Below are positions 29,791 through 40,266 of a DNA stretch of 64,000 nucleotides, one piece after another (within the stretch, counting starts at the first letter, position 1; the number at the start of each line of letters is the position of its first letter). Under the pieces are notes generated by a model, which was not told where the DNA came from, ran no database searches, and saw only the letters and a list, made by a program, of their open reading frames with translations. The stretch is from Campylobacter pinnipediorum subsp. pinnipediorum (GTDB lineage Bacteria; Campylobacterota; Campylobacteria; Campylobacterales; Campylobacteraceae), in the NCBI RefSeq assembly GCF_002021925.1, contig NZ_CP012546.1, positions 1,718,666 through 1,782,665 on the forward strand, in the 5' to 3' direction. Made by a program: the position numbers and the translations under genes.

Positions 29791-29791
29791 A

Positions 29792-30049
29792 TTAAGCAGC
29801 TGGATATACAGAAACTTTTTTTCTGTTTTTATCTTTTCTTTCGAATTTTACATATCCATCTATCAAAGCAAATATTGTATGATCTTTACCTAAACCAACA
29901 TTGCTACCAGCGTGAGTAGCTGTTCCTCTTTGACGAATTATGATATTTCCAGCTCTAACAAATTCTCCACCGAACTTCTTAACACCTAAGCGGCGACCGA
30001 TAGAATCTCGGTTGTTTTGGGTTGAACCTTGACCTTTTTTGTGTGCCAT
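29792..30049 (-). CDS. rpmA: Ribosomal protein bL27
   Basis: The 85-residue basic protein begins [16 protein letters not shown] and contains [10 protein letters not shown] and [10 protein letters not shown], typical of bL27 of the large subunit. The N-terminus has no extra cleavable leader of the Firmicutes type. It follows rplU by 11 bases and is terminated by a strong hairpin. Confidence 0.98.
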   Translation of the reverse strand: MAHKKGQGSTQNNRDSIGRRLGVKKFGGEFVRAGNIIIRQRGTATHAGSNVGLGKDHTIFALIDGYVKFERKDKNRKKVSVYPAA

Positions 30050-30060
30050 ATCTTATCTCC

Positions 30061-30375
30061 TTAGGCTGCTATGCTTATTACTTTAACGCGTGTGTATTGT
30101 CTTCTAAAACCACGCTTTAATTTTGAGTCTTTTCTTCTGCGTTTTTTGTAGATAATAACTTTTTTGTCTTTACCTAAATTAACAACTTCTAAGACAACTT
30201 TTGCACCCTTAACAAACGGCGCACCTACCTTAACATCACCATCATTTACAGCCAATACGTCTGTAATCTCGATGCTGTCTTTTGCATTAGCTTCAAAACG
30301 ATCCAAGTTTAGGTACTGACCTTCGCTAACCCTGTATTGTTTTCCACCGTGTTTTATAATAGCATATTTTGACAT
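30061..30375 (-). CDS. rplU: Ribosomal protein bL21
   Basis: The 104-residue protein has the bL21 signature: [17 protein letters not shown] at the start and [18 protein letters not shown] near the end. It binds 23S rRNA in the large subunit. First gene of rplU-rpmA. The leader of about 170 bases upstream ends at the terminator of the peroxidase gene and should hold the promoter. Confidence 0.98.
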   Translation of the reverse strand: MSKYAIIKHGGKQYRVSEGQYLNLDRFEANAKDSIEITDVLAVNDGDVKVGAPFVKGAKVVLEVVNLGKDKKVIIYKKRRRKDSKLKRGFRRQYTRVKVISIAA

Positions 30376-30516
30376 TGCTATCCCTTCTATATGTGGTAGT
30401 TACCAAAAAGCACTTTTACTAATGAAAAGATTTTGGGAGCTCTATTGGTTATTTTAAGGGGTTGATTTTACTAAAAAATTTATAAATTTAAGATTAATTT
30501 TTATTTTAAAAAGAAA

Positions 30517-30541
30517 TTTCAGGAGAAAAAATCTCCCGAAA
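30517..30541 (-). terminator. Terminator of the second peroxidase gene
   Basis: TTTCAGGAGA at 30517-30526 pairs with TCTCCCGAAA at 30532-30541 with one A-C mismatch. It abuts the stop codon; T-rich sequence follows on the minus strand. Confidence 0.7.
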
Positions 30542-30543
30542 AA

Positions 30544-31578
30544 TTAATAATCAAGTTCTGGAACAGATGTAGTTTTTGTAGAGGCTGGCAATATAGGATA
30601 ATCTATCTTAGGGGCATCTCCTGTTAAAGATTTTAAAAATATTGCTATATCTTTGGCTTCATTGTCTTTTATATCAATGCCTAGCTGAACACTACCCATA
30701 ATTCTAACAGCTTCTTCTAGTGACCATACTACACCATTATGAAAATAAGGTGCTGTTAATTCTATATTTCTCAAAGTTGGAGTTTTTACAAGTCCATTTT
30801 TATCACCTTTAAAATCACCAATATTAGAAAACTCGTATTTATTTGCAACTTCAAATGGTTGCAAGGTTCCACCCAAATTCACGCCATCATGACAACTAGC
30901 ACAACCTTTATCTATAAAAGTCTTTAAACCCTTTTTTTCCATATCATTAAGAGCTTTATTGTCGCCTTCTAAAAATTTATCAAACTTAGAAGGAGTAACA
31001 AGACTACGCTCAAAAATACCAATAGCTGCTGCTACCAAATCAAACTTTATTTCACTATTAAAAGCTTTTTTGAAATCATATACATAAGCTGGGATTGATT
31101 TTAATCTTTGCTCTATAAGCTTTGGTGTTGAAGCCATTTCAACTGGTGCCACCAAAGGACCTTTGGCTTGTGCTGTTAAATGAGCCGCTCTTCCATCCCA
31201 AAACTGAACTGAGTTAAATACCGAGTTAAATACAGTTGGAGAATTTACATGCGAAGGGTTTGGCATCCATTTATGTCCAGTTGAAGCAGGCACTCCATCA
31301 ACGCCACCAAGACTTAAATTGTGACAAGTATTACAGCTAATTATACCTGATTTTGATAATCTAGGATCAAAATAAAGCTTTTTTCCAAGCTCATATGCAT
31401 CTACTGAAAATGGATACTCTTTAGAATCCGGAGCAACATCATTTATAAGCTGTTCTAAAGCATTTTTATCTGAAGGTATAGGTTTCAAACCAGACTCTAA
31501 AGCAAGTGTTCTTAAATCATCTGCAAACGAAGATGAGAGTAAAAAAATACAGGCAAAAAACACATTTTTAATTTTCAT
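30544..31578 (-). CDS. Di-haem cytochrome c peroxidase
   Basis: A 344-residue periplasmic enzyme that reduces H2O2 with electrons from cytochrome c. It has a signal peptide (MKIKNVFFACIFLLSSSFA) and two CxxCH haem sites, CNTCH and CASCH, each followed by the NLGG/SLGG signature. APYFHNGVVWSLEEAV is the classical form with the His that the smaller paralogue at 12311-13189 lacks. AAGGAG precedes the ATG. It resembles Cj0358/Cj0020c of C. jejuni; I do not assign it to one of them. Confidence 0.92.
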   Translation of the reverse strand: MKIKNVFFACIFLLSSSFADDLRTLALESGLKPIPSDKNALEQLINDVAPDSKEYPFSVDAYELGKKLYFDPRLSKSGIISCNTCHNLSLGGVDGVPASTGHKWMPNPSHVNSPTVFNSVFNSVQFWDGRAAHLTAQAKGPLVAPVEMASTPKLIEQRLKSIPAYVYDFKKAFNSEIKFDLVAAAIGIFERSLVTPSKFDKFLEGDNKALNDMEKKGLKTFIDKGCASCHDGVNLGGTLQPFEVANKYEFSNIGDFKGDKNGLVKTPTLRNIELTAPYFHNGVVWSLEEAVRIMGSVQLGIDIKDNEAKDIAIFLKSLTGDAPKIDYPILPASTKTTSVPELDY

Positions 31579-31730
31579 TTAAACTCCTTGAAATATAATT
31601 TTAGCCTGCAATAATAAAATATAAATTATTAAAAGACAATAAATTTATATAAATAAATTTTATTATTGTTTTAACTTGGTTTAAACTTAGCTATAATAAC
31701 AAAAAAATAAATTAATTTAGATAGGGTATA
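31579..31730. promoter_or_regulatory. Divergent promoter region of peroxidase and flhB with AT-rich dyad
   Basis: Between the divergent genes lies a very AT-rich imperfect dyad centred near 31655, with ACAATAA at the left and TTATTGT at the right. It could be an operator for a Fur/PerR-type or CosR-type regulator of the peroxidase; this is only a suggestion from position and composition. Confidence 0.3.
31692..31697 (+). promoter_or_regulatory. -10 box (TATAAT) of flhB
   Basis: TATAAT lies 33 bases before the flhB ATG in an otherwise A/T-rich leader. A shorter TATAAT overlaps the ATG itself and is too close to act for this gene. Confidence 0.55.
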
Positions 31731-32807
31731 ATGGCTGGGGAAGATCAAGAAAAAACAGAAGAAGCCACCTCCAAAAAAATAGAAGATGCCAAAAAGGACG
31801 GAAACGTCCCAAAAAGTCAAGATATAAGTGGCTTTATAACTCTTATAGTGGCTATTGGTGTGTTATTACCTATGCTTGGAGTTATGAAAAATCAAGTTGT
31901 ATCGCTTTATAATTATTACCAAAGCTTAATAGGAACAGAGATAACCCTAAAAGTAGCACACCAAATAACAATAAACACACTTTTTAGAATGTTGCTTATG
32001 GTGCTTCCTATTTGTATTTGTGTAGCAATAGCAGGTGTTTTAGCATCTGTAATGCAATTTGGATTTATTTTTACAACCAAACCAATCACACCTGATTTAA
32101 ACAAAATAAATCCAATCAAGGGCTTAAAAAATCTTTTTTCTTTAAAAAAAGTTATAGACTCTATAAAGATAGTTGTCAAGGTTTCAGCTGTTTTTGGAAT
32201 CGCATTTTACTTTTTTTTACAATTTATCAAAGAGCTTCCAAAAACACTATTTTTTACGATGTTTGATCAGCTATCTTGGCTAAAAGAAAAAATGCTTATC
32301 TTAATTGGAGTTATGCTTATAGTTTTGCTTGCTATAGCACTTATTGATCTTTTAATAGTAAGGTTTCAATACTTTAAAGATTTAAGAATGAGCAAACAAG
32401 AGGTAAAAGATGAATACAAACAAATGGAAGGTGATCCGCAAGTAAAAGCAAGGATAAGAAGAGCTCAAATGGAAGCCGGAAGAAAGCGCATGATGCAACA
32501 AGTCCCGCAAGCAGATGTTGTTATCACAAACCCAACCCACTACGCGATAGCTCTCAGATATGACAGAACAAAAGAAGATGCGCCGGTAGTCTTAGCAAAA
32601 GGGGTTGATATGATGGCTTTACAAATACGAAAAATAGCAACTGAAAATGGTGTTGAGATAGTAGAAAACCCGCCACTAGCAAGAGAACTTTATAAGCTTT
32701 GCGATGTAGATGAGATGATACCAGCAAATATGTTTAAAGCAGTTGCGGAAGTACTTAGCTTTGTTTATATGGGTAATGAGAAAAAATTTAAAGGCAGAAT
32801 GGGTTAA
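31731..32807 (+). CDS. flhB: Flagellar type III export protein FlhB
   Basis: FlhB is an inner-membrane component of the flagellar export gate and, through self-cleavage of its cytoplasmic domain, switches export from hook to filament substrates. The 358-residue protein has the cytoplasmic N-terminus (GEDQEKTEEATSKKIEDA), four membrane segments and the cleavage site NPTH at 267-270. In Campylobacter FlhB is also needed for the sigma-54 flagellar gene cascade. Its stop codon overlaps that of the convergent lnt gene. Confidence 0.97.
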   Translation: MAGEDQEKTEEATSKKIEDAKKDGNVPKSQDISGFITLIVAIGVLLPMLGVMKNQVVSLYNYYQSLIGTEITLKVAHQITINTLFRMLLMVLPICICVAIAGVLASVMQFGFIFTTKPITPDLNKINPIKGLKNLFSLKKVIDSIKIVVKVSAVFGIAFYFFLQFIKELPKTLFFTMFDQLSWLKEKMLILIGVMLIVLLAIALIDLLIVRFQYFKDLRMSKQEVKDEYKQMEGDPQVKARIRRAQMEAGRKRMMQQVPQADVVITNPTHYAIALRYDRTKEDAPVVLAKGVDMMALQIRKIATENGVEIVENPPLARELYKLCDVDEMIPANMFKAVAEVLSFVYMGNEKKFKGRMG

Positions 32808-34093
32808 ATTCCTTTTTTTGGGACTATTATCTCGCTTTTTGAACCATTCACACTATGATATATTGTAGTGCCATATTTTGTAGCATAGTATTTAAGCAAT
32901 AAATGTTGCAAAACCGGCTCTGTTGAGTTTATATTTTTTGTTTTAAACCAACCATTATTTGTTATTGCTATGATTATTTTTGGATTGTTTTTATAAATTT
33001 TATCAGTGGTAGCTTCATAGCAAATCGCATTTCTTACCCAAACACCATCTATCTCATAATCGCCCACATCATTAGCTGGTCTAAAATCACTTGCTCCATT
33101 AAAAAAGTTTTTATTTATAAAATCACGCATAAAGTTTGGAAGTGGAATTTCCTCTCCAAAAGGAACCAAGACATATTTATCAATCTTTTGCATTTTGCCA
33201 TCATCAAAGATATATGTTGAGTTATGAGTTTGTCTGTTTTCATATGATAATGCACCGGCTACAATGGTTATATCTTTAGATAATTTTTTAAGCTCTAAAA
33301 TAAGCTCTTTTTCAAAATTCATAAAAGTAGCAAAGGCATTTTCAGGCATAATAATAAGCTTTTTATTGTCTTTTATAGCTGAGTTTATAAGCTTTAAATT
33401 TTCATTTATAAAATCATTTTTGTATCTTTTATCCCATTTTTTATCTTGTGGTATATTTGTTTGAATAAGTTCTACATCAAAAGGTAAAAAATTTGGTTTT
33501 TTTGTATCAATTTGAATAGCAAATATCAAAGGAATTAAAAACAAAAGTTTATAAAATTTATTAAATCTCAAACAATAAGCCGATAAAAATATATAAATCA
33601 AACCCTTTGTGCTTGGCTCAAACACACCTAAAACCAAAGTTGCTTCTAGATTAAACCAATTAAACCCAAAAGGATGAATATAACTTATCAAAAAAACCAT
33701 TACTGCTCTTAAAAAGACAAAACTTGGAAAACTTGCTATAAAAAATACAACTCCATAAACAATACCAACAAAGATTATAACGATAGGAATCATATAACTC
33801 ATATCATAATAAATAAAACTAAATCCTATCCAATAAAACCACAAAATTCCTACAAAAAAACCAGTTAAGAAAAAGCCAATTCTATCTGTATTTATAAGCA
33901 GATAAATCCCTAAAATAGTCAAAAAAGGTGAAATGAAATTTAAAATTTCATAATCAAAAATAGCTAAAAAAATAAAATTTGAAATTAAAAAAGCACTTAC
34001 AAAGGCTTTTATTATAATTTTAGTGGTAAAATATTGCTTTAAAAATTTTCTATTAAGGAACAAAAATGCAGGAACAAAATTTACTAACCTCAT
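32804..34093 (-). CDS. lnt: Apolipoprotein N-acyltransferase
   Basis: Lnt adds the third acyl chain to the N-terminal Cys of lipoproteins in the inner membrane. The 429-residue protein has about six N-terminal membrane segments followed by a nitrilase-fold domain with a complete triad: Glu251 (MPENAF), Lys306 (IDKYVLVPFGEE) and Cys358 (RNAICYEA). The ATG at 34093 has AGAGG five bases upstream, so the start is well supported although it lies inside the divergent yajC gene. E. coli Lnt is longer (512 residues). The lnt/yajC-secD-secF order is as in C. jejuni. Confidence 0.92.
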   Translation of the reverse strand: MRLVNFVPAFLFLNRKFLKQYFTTKIIIKAFVSAFLISNFIFLAIFDYEILNFISPFLTILGIYLLINTDRIGFFLTGFFVGILWFYWIGFSFIYYDMSYMIPIVIIFVGIVYGVVFFIASFPSFVFLRAVMVFLISYIHPFGFNWFNLEATLVLGVFEPSTKGLIYIFLSAYCLRFNKFYKLLFLIPLIFAIQIDTKKPNFLPFDVELIQTNIPQDKKWDKRYKNDFINENLKLINSAIKDNKKLIIMPENAFATFMNFEKELILELKKLSKDITIVAGALSYENRQTHNSTYIFDDGKMQKIDKYVLVPFGEEIPLPNFMRDFINKNFFNGASDFRPANDVGDYEIDGVWVRNAICYEATTDKIYKNNPKIIIAITNNGWFKTKNINSTEPVLQHLLLKYYATKYGTTIYHSVNGSKSEIIVPKKGI

Positions 34094-34335
34094 TATTACC
34101 TCTTGTCGCGATTTTTGCGATTTTTTATTTTTTGGTTATCAGACCACAACAAAAGCAACAAAAGCAACACGCAGAGATGATTTCAAACCTAGTAAAAGGT
34201 GATAAAATAATAACAAATGGTGGCTTAATATGTGAAGTCATAAAACCTGAAGAGGATTTTATCAAAGTAAAACTTAACGATGACGTAATAGTTCGTCTTT
34301 CAAGAGATTTTGTAGCTAAAAAGATCGAAGCTTAA
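34066..34335 (+). CDS. yajC: Sec translocase accessory protein YajC
   Basis: A small protein (89 residues) with one N-terminal membrane segment followed by RPQQKQQKQHAEM and a soluble domain KGDKIITNGGLICEV, the YajC signature. It associates with SecDF. AAGGA precedes the ATG by six bases. It overlaps the lnt start region by 28 bases on the opposite strand. secD follows two bases after the stop. Confidence 0.95.
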   Translation: MQEQNLLTSLLPLVAIFAIFYFLVIRPQQKQQKQHAEMISNLVKGDKIITNGGLICEVIKPEEDFIKVKLNDDVIVRLSRDFVAKKIEA

Positions 34336-34337
34336 CA

Positions 34338-35918
34338 ATGCGAAGTGGTAAAGTAACGTATAGGCTTATTATATTTTTAATAGCCCTTATTTTTGGTATT
34401 TCTTTTTCAATTCCATCTTTTTTGCAAACAGATAAAGGGGCTAAGATAAATCTTGGTCTTGACTTACAAGGTGGTTTGCATATGCTTTTGGGGGTTGAAA
34501 CAGAAGTTGCGATACACTCAAAGATAAAATCAATAGCAGGTAGCATAAATTATTATGCTAAAAAAGAGGATATTTTACTTGATAAGCTAAGAACAAAAGA
34601 TGAAATTATAGAATTTTCACTCATAGATGCTGACGAAACTCCAAAAATAGATGAAATGCTAAAAACAATCAAAGGCATTTTGATTGAGAAAAAAGACCTT
34701 GATTATACACTTAGTCTAAGCGATGAAGAAAAAGCAGCAACGATAGAATATGCGATAGCTCAAGCTGTTGAAACAATAAGAAACAGACTTGATCAATTTG
34801 GACTAGCTGAGCCTACTGTTGCAAGACAAGGAAGTGATAAAATTTTAGTTGAATTACCCGGCATAAAAACATCAGAAGATGAACAAAGAGCTAGGGATTT
34901 GATAGCAAAAGCAGCACATTTGCAACTTATGGCAGTTGATGACAAAAGACAAGATAGAGCTTTAAGTATGAGTAAAACAGAAGCTGAAAGCTATGGAGAT
35001 ATAATCTATCCTGATTCAAAAAACAGCAATATAAAATATGTCTTAAAAAGTATACCTATCCTTGATGGCTCAATGCTTACAGATGCTAGGGTGGCTTTTT
35101 CTCAACAAAACAATATGCCTATTATTAATTTCTCTTTAAATTCAGAAGGTGCTAGAATCTTTGGTGATTTTACCGGCTCAAACGTGGGAAATAGACTAGC
35201 AATAGTTCTTGATGGAAAGGTATATTCAGCACCTGTTATAAACGAAAGAATAGGTGGAGGAAGTGGTCAAATAAGTGGCGGTTTTACAGTTGAAGAGGCT
35301 CACGATGTGGCAATAGCACTTAGAAGTGGGGCACTGCTTGCACCTGTAAAAATGTTAGAAAAAAGAAGTATAGGACCATCTCTTGGTGCTGAAAGTATTG
35401 AAAAAAGTATGCTGGCTTTAATGGGAGCTTCATTACTTATAGTGTTGTTCATGCTTGTTTATTATGGTTTTTCAGGTGTTCTTGCAAATATAGCGCTAAT
35501 TGCAAACATAATAATCCTTGTAGCTATTATGGCACTATTTGGAGCTACACTAACACTTCCTGGTATGGCTGGTATAGTCCTTACGATAGGTATGGCTGTA
35601 GATGCGAATGTTATAATAAATGAGCGTATAAGAGAGCTTTTAAGAGATGGAGCTAGCATAAAAGTAAGTGTACAAAAAGGCTATGAAAATGCGATGAGTG
35701 CTATCGTAGATGCAAACATAACAACACTTATAACAGTTGTAGCACTATATGCTTATGGAACAGGACCAGTAAAAGGATTTGCTGTTACTATGAGTATTGG
35801 TATATTGGTTTCAATGCTAACTGCTATTCTTGGAACACACGGATTTTTTGACTTTTTGATGGATAAGATAGAAAAAAGCAAAAGTACAAGACTTTGGTTT
35901 GGCTACAAACGAGACTAA
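34338..35918 (+). CDS. secD: Protein translocase subunit SecD
   Basis: SecD, with SecF, uses the proton gradient to pull proteins through the Sec channel at the periplasmic side. The 526-residue protein has an N-terminal membrane segment, LGLDLQGGLHMLLGV (the D1 motif), a periplasmic domain with AQAVETIRNRLDQFG, and five C-terminal membrane segments including MAVDANVIINERIRE. Same operon as yajC and secF. Confidence 0.98.
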   Translation: MRSGKVTYRLIIFLIALIFGISFSIPSFLQTDKGAKINLGLDLQGGLHMLLGVETEVAIHSKIKSIAGSINYYAKKEDILLDKLRTKDEIIEFSLIDADETPKIDEMLKTIKGILIEKKDLDYTLSLSDEEKAATIEYAIAQAVETIRNRLDQFGLAEPTVARQGSDKILVELPGIKTSEDEQRARDLIAKAAHLQLMAVDDKRQDRALSMSKTEAESYGDIIYPDSKNSNIKYVLKSIPILDGSMLTDARVAFSQQNNMPIINFSLNSEGARIFGDFTGSNVGNRLAIVLDGKVYSAPVINERIGGGSGQISGGFTVEEAHDVAIALRSGALLAPVKMLEKRSIGPSLGAESIEKSMLALMGASLLIVLFMLVYYGFSGVLANIALIANIIILVAIMALFGATLTLPGMAGIVLTIGMAVDANVIINERIRELLRDGASIKVSVQKGYENAMSAIVDANITTLITVVALYAYGTGPVKGFAVTMSIGILVSMLTAILGTHGFFDFLMDKIEKSKSTRLWFGYKRD

Positions 35919-35939
35919 AATATATATAAAAGGTTGATA

Positions 35940-36920
35940 ATGCAGATATTTACAAAGGCTAAAGTTTATGATTTTATGAAATTTAAAATTCCTACAACCA
36001 TACTTTCTGCCATATTATTTTTTGGATCTATATTTTTACTTACCACAAAAGGTTTAAATTACGGTATAGATTTTGCGGGCGGAACGCTTATACAGTTAAA
36101 ATACGACAAAGAGGTTTCATTAGATAAAGTAAGAGAAGCACTTGCTGTAAATGAGACACTAAAAAATGCATCAGTTACAAAATTTGGAAATGAAAAAGAC
36201 ACACACGAAATAATAGTTCGTTTTTTAGGCTCTAGTTCTGATATAGGTTCTGATGCTGGAGATACTGTAAAACAACTCTTAAAAGATACAGGAAATGTTG
36301 AAGTTAGAAGGGTTGATGTGGTTGGACCAAAGGTTGGTGGAGAGCTTAGAAGTAAAGCACTTATGGCTATTTTTATATCTTTTGGTGCGGTTTTGATATA
36401 CATTGCTTTAAGATTTGAATGGAGATTTGCCATAGCTGCGATCATATCTGAAATTCACGATATCATAATAACAATGGGGGCTATATCTTTATTTGCTATA
36501 GATGTAAACTTAGACACATTGGCAGCGATTTTAACAGTGCTTGGATACTCGCTAAATGACACAATAATCATCTTTGACAGGATAAGAGAAGGAATCACAA
36601 CAAGCAAGAGAAATGATATAGCTGGGATAATCAACGAATCCGTATCATCTACCCTATCAAGAACGATACTAACATCAAGTTCTACATTTATAGTTGTATT
36701 TATTCTTTATAACTTTGGTGGAGATATGATTAGCGGATTTTCATTTGTACTTATGGTTGGTGTCCTTGTAGGAACACTAAGCTCTGTTTATATAGCTTCA
36801 GCTTTTCTTATATGGCTAAATTTTAGTGTTGAACAATACAGAAACAGACTAAATGAAAAACTAAAACAAAAAAGAGAACGTGAAAGAGAGAGAGCAAAAT
36901 TTGAAAAAGGTGTGGTATAA
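35940..36920 (+). CDS. secF: Protein translocase subunit SecF
   Basis: Partner of SecD. It contains YGIDFAGGTLIQLKY (the SecF D1 motif) and six membrane segments with LGYSLNDTIIIFDRIRE. I place the start at ATG 35940, six bases after AAAGG; a TTG two codons upstream would also be in frame but lies too near that site. The C-terminal tail is strongly basic (KLKQKRERERERAKFEKG). 326 residues. Confidence 0.97.
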   Translation: MQIFTKAKVYDFMKFKIPTTILSAILFFGSIFLLTTKGLNYGIDFAGGTLIQLKYDKEVSLDKVREALAVNETLKNASVTKFGNEKDTHEIIVRFLGSSSDIGSDAGDTVKQLLKDTGNVEVRRVDVVGPKVGGELRSKALMAIFISFGAVLIYIALRFEWRFAIAAIISEIHDIIITMGAISLFAIDVNLDTLAAILTVLGYSLNDTIIIFDRIREGITTSKRNDIAGIINESVSSTLSRTILTSSSTFIVVFILYNFGGDMISGFSFVLMVGVLVGTLSSVYIASAFLIWLNFSVEQYRNRLNEKLKQKRERERERAKFEKGVV

Positions 36921-36929
36921 GGAGTCAAA

Positions 36930-37268
36930 ATGAATTGGGGTAAAGTTGTATATGTATTTTTCGCTCTTATGAGCCTTACTACTGCTGCTGAGTTTTTATA
37001 TGATAAAAATGAAATCGCTTTATTTGTCGCTGCTAGTATAAATTTAGTATCAACACTGCTTAAAATAGGTGTTAGAAACATACTATCAGCCGAACTTTTT
37101 GCAAGTTCTTTGGTTGCGGATTTACACCTAATACCGGCATTTGTTGTATTGCAAGTTAATGCAAATATGACACTTGCATATTCACTTGTAATAGGTGCGG
37201 TTATAGCAAATGTATTTTCACTAGCTTTGGTTTTAGTCGAATCAAACAAAGCACAAGAAGAATTTTAG
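36930..37268 (+). CDS. Small multi-pass membrane protein (DUF6394-like)
   Basis: A 112-residue protein with four hydrophobic segments (around [37 protein letters not shown] and [19 protein letters not shown]) and no catalytic motif. It resembles the uncharacterised DUF6394 family of Campylobacterota; this assignment is from memory of the pattern and is tentative. It sits nine bases after secF and nine bases before leuS, so it belongs to this operon. A link with Sec function is possible but unproven. Confidence 0.75.
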   Translation: MNWGKVVYVFFALMSLTTAAEFLYDKNEIALFVAASINLVSTLLKIGVRNILSAELFASSLVADLHLIPAFVVLQVNANMTLAYSLVIGAVIANVFSLALVLVESNKAQEEF

Positions 37269-37276
37269 GAGTTAAA

Positions 37277-39730
37277 ATGGCTTATAAACCATTAAAAATA
37301 GAAAAAAAATGGCAGGAAAAATGGCAGGAAACTGGCGAGTTTGAGCCAAAAGATGATTATACATTACCAAAAAAATATATCTTAAGTATGTTTCCTTATC
37401 CTAGTGGTAGGATACATATGGGACACGTAAGAAATTATTCTATAGGTGATGCATTTGCTAGATATTATAGAAATCAAGGCTACAACGTGCTTCATCCTAT
37501 CGGTTTTGATAGCTTTGGTATGCCTGCTGAAAATGCTGCTATAAAGCATAAAATTCATCCTAAAAAATGGACTTATGAAAATATTGACTATATGAAAAAA
37601 GAGCTTGCAAGTCTAGGGCTTTCTTTTTCAAAAAATAGAGAACTAGCTACATCTGATCCACTATATACAAAATGGGAACAAAGCTTTTTTATAAAGATGT
37701 TTGAAAAAGGCTTAGTATATAGAAAAAGTGCTATCGTAAACTGGTGCGAACACGATCAGACAGTATTAGCAAATGAACAAGTTGAAGATGGTTGTTGTTG
37801 GAGATGTGGCAATCAAGTAATACAAAAAGAGCTTCCAGGGTATTATTTAAAAATAACAGACTATGCTGATGAGCTACTTGATGATTTAAAGACATTGGAA
37901 GGAAAATGGCCAAGCCAAGTTTTAAGCATGCAAGAAAACTGGATAGGCAAGAGCTACGGCCTTGAGTTTAAACTTTTCTTAGATGATGAATCACAAAAAA
38001 AACTAAATAACAAATTTGATGGTTTTAGTGTATTTACAACAAGGCCTGACACTATATATGGAGTTAGTTACACAGCTTTATCTCCTGAACACCCTATCGT
38101 AAAAACTTTACTTGATTTAAATTTATTAGATGACGATAAAAAAACCAAGATAAAAACCATATTAAACCAAAGCCCAAGAGAGAGACAAGCAAGTGAAAAA
38201 GATGGTGTATTCTTAGGAATTTATGTAAACCATCCTTTGACTGATGAAAAAATACCTGTTTGGGTTGCAAATTTTATCTTGTCTGATTATGGTAGTGGTG
38301 CCATTATGGCTGTTCCAGCTCATGATCAAAGAGACTTTGAGTTTGCAAATAAATTCAATCTTGCTATAAAACCTGTTGTTAAGTCTTTAGATGAAAATTG
38401 TGATAGCACAAAGGCAAATAGTGATTATGGAATTTCTATAAATTCTCCTCTTATAAATGACCTTAGCAGCCAAAAGGCAAAAGAAAAAATAATATCATAT
38501 TTTGAAGATAAAAATTTAGGCAAAAGAGTAACGAACTTCAAACTTAGAGATTGGGGAATTTCTCGCCAGAGATACTGGGGCGCTCCTATACCTGTTGTGC
38601 ATTGTAAAGACTGTGGTGCAGTGCCTGAAAATACACAAAACCTACCTGTTGCATTACCAGATGATGTTGAGATAACAGGAGAGGGAAATCCACTAGATAA
38701 GCACCCTACTTGGAAATTTACAAAATGTCCAAAATGCGGAAAAGATGCTGTAAGGGAGACTGATACAATGGATACATTCTTCCAAAGTTCTTGGTATTTT
38801 GCAAGATATGCAAGCGATCATAAGACTTGGGAAGATTGTGCTTTTGATAAACAAAGTGTTGATTATTGGATGAATGTTGATCAATACATAGGCGGTATAG
38901 AACATGCTATATTGCACCTACTTTATGCCAGATTTTTCCAAAAAGCTTTAAGGGATTTGGGATTACTTAGCAATGATGAACCGTTTTTAAATTTATTAAC
39001 ACAAGGAATGGTTTTAAAAGATGGTGCTAAAATGAGCAAGAGTAAAGGAAATGTAGTAGACCCTGATAGTATTATAAATAAATATGGTGCTGATACGGCT
39101 AGGTTGTTTATACTATTTGCAGCACCTCCACAAAAAGAACTTGACTGGAACGATAGTGCAGTAGAAGGCTCTTATAGGTTTTTAAATAGACTTTGGGAAA
39201 AGTCAATGAGTGCAATAAAAACAGATAAAATACCAAGCATAGATCACAGTTCTTTAACCAAAGAAGAAAAATATGCTAGACTAAAAGTCTATGAAGCGCT
39301 AAAAAAATCAAAAGATGTATTTAACGAAAGCTTTACTTTTAATACACTTATAGCAGCTTGTATGGAAGCTCTAAATGCTTTAAATGCTCAATCAAACGAA
39401 AAAGTAACAACAGAGGGAATTTATATAATCCTAAATTTACTAGAACCAATAGTTCCTCATATATGTTGTGAGTTGAGCGAAGAGCTATTTAAAAGAGCAA
39501 ATTTTGGTGAACTTAAAATTTTAGATGAAGTTTTTGTAAAAGATAGCTTTAAACTAGCAGTTACAGTAAACGGCAAAAAAAGAGCCGAGTTTGAGATCTC
39601 AAATGAAACTAACGAAGCTGATATAATAAAATTAGCTAAAGAACAAGTTTCAAAGTGGATAGAAAACAAAGAGATAATTAAAGAAATTTATATAAAAGAA
39701 AAACTTGTAAATTTGGTCGTAAAAGGATAA
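37277..39730 (+). CDS. leuS: Leucyl-tRNA synthetase
   Basis: A class I synthetase of 817 residues that charges tRNA(Leu). HIGH-type motif [15 protein letters not shown], the editing domain with [12 protein letters not shown], a zinc-type insert ([16 protein letters not shown]) and KMSKS in [10 protein letters not shown] are all present. GGAG-type site precedes ATG 37277. Middle gene of the secDF-leuS-lptE operon. Confidence 0.98.
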   Translation: MAYKPLKIEKKWQEKWQETGEFEPKDDYTLPKKYILSMFPYPSGRIHMGHVRNYSIGDAFARYYRNQGYNVLHPIGFDSFGMPAENAAIKHKIHPKKWTYENIDYMKKELASLGLSFSKNRELATSDPLYTKWEQSFFIKMFEKGLVYRKSAIVNWCEHDQTVLANEQVEDGCCWRCGNQVIQKELPGYYLKITDYADELLDDLKTLEGKWPSQVLSMQENWIGKSYGLEFKLFLDDESQKKLNNKFDGFSVFTTRPDTIYGVSYTALSPEHPIVKTLLDLNLLDDDKKTKIKTILNQSPRERQASEKDGVFLGIYVNHPLTDEKIPVWVANFILSDYGSGAIMAVPAHDQRDFEFANKFNLAIKPVVKSLDENCDSTKANSDYGISINSPLINDLSSQKAKEKIISYFEDKNLGKRVTNFKLRDWGISRQRYWGAPIPVVHCKDCGAVPENTQNLPVALPDDVEITGEGNPLDKHPTWKFTKCPKCGKDAVRETDTMDTFFQSSWYFARYASDHKTWEDCAFDKQSVDYWMNVDQYIGGIEHAILHLLYARFFQKALRDLGLLSNDEPFLNLLTQGMVLKDGAKMSKSKGNVVDPDSIINKYGADTARLFILFAAPPQKELDWNDSAVEGSYRFLNRLWEKSMSAIKTDKIPSIDHSSLTKEEKYARLKVYEALKKSKDVFNESFTFNTLIAACMEALNALNAQSNEKVTTEGIYIILNLLEPIVPHICCELSEELFKRANFGELKILDEVFVKDSFKLAVTVNGKKRAEFEISNETNEADIIKLAKEQVSKWIENKEIIKEIYIKEKLVNLVVKG

Positions 39731-39732
39731 TT

Positions 39733-40266
39733 ATGAAGTATTTTGCTACTATTTTTATCACTATATTTCTTGTTGGTTGTGGATATCAACCTATCTCAAA
39801 AATAAGTCAAAACTTAGTTGGAGACAGGGTTTTTATAGATGTTATTATAGACAAAAACGAACCAAAAAATAGTGTATTTATAAAAGATGCTGTAAGAGAG
39901 GGGATTGCATCTAGATTAAATAAAAACTTAAGTTCTAAAAATAGCGCAAATACTTTTATCAATGTAAAAACAAAATCGCTATCGTATCAACCAACTGTTT
40001 ATGATGAATATGGCTACATAACTTCATATAAAGCGACTTTGGTTTTGGTTTTTGAAACAAAATTTAAAGATGACAGTGTAAGTGAAATTCAAACAAGTGG
40101 AGAATATGATTTTAATATAGCCAAAAGAATAAAAAATATCAGATATGCAGATAGTATTATCAGTGAAAGAGAGAGGTATCAAGCCATAAAAGAAGCATCA
40201 AAAGAGGCATTTGATGAATATGTCTCTAAACTAGCATTTAAAGGACATAATAATGGCAGCAATTAG
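39733..40266 (+). CDS. lptE: LPS assembly lipoprotein LptE-like
   Basis: A 177-residue lipoprotein with lipobox LVGC (MKYFATIFITIFLVGCGYQP) and the GYQPIS start typical of LptE. LptE plugs the LptD barrel that inserts LPS into the outer membrane. Identity rests on lipobox, length and the conserved place after leuS (C. jejuni Cj1090c). Its end overlaps the diguanylate cyclase gene by 14 bases. Confidence 0.82.
   Translation: MKYFATIFITIFLVGCGYQPISKISQNLVGDRVFIDVIIDKNEPKNSVFIKDAVREGIASRLNKNLSSKNSANTFINVKTKSLSYQPTVYDEYGYITSYKATLVLVFETKFKDDSVSEIQTSGEYDFNIAKRIKNIRYADSIISERERYQAIKEASKEAFDEYVSKLAFKGHNNGSN

Larger units (their letters stand above)
29269..29791. other. Long AT-rich gene-free stretch
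   Basis: More than 500 bases with no convincing coding frame on either strand. The left end has the inverted repeat at 29295-29331 and the right end the rpmA terminator. No repeats of a known element, tRNA or attachment-site features were seen in between. It may be decayed coding DNA next to the pseudogene. Confidence 0.5.

Noticed and set aside
30376..30516. Ribosomal-protein leader or riboswitch before rplU
   Set aside because: No conserved structure was visible; the stretch is only AT-rich with a promoter presumably inside.
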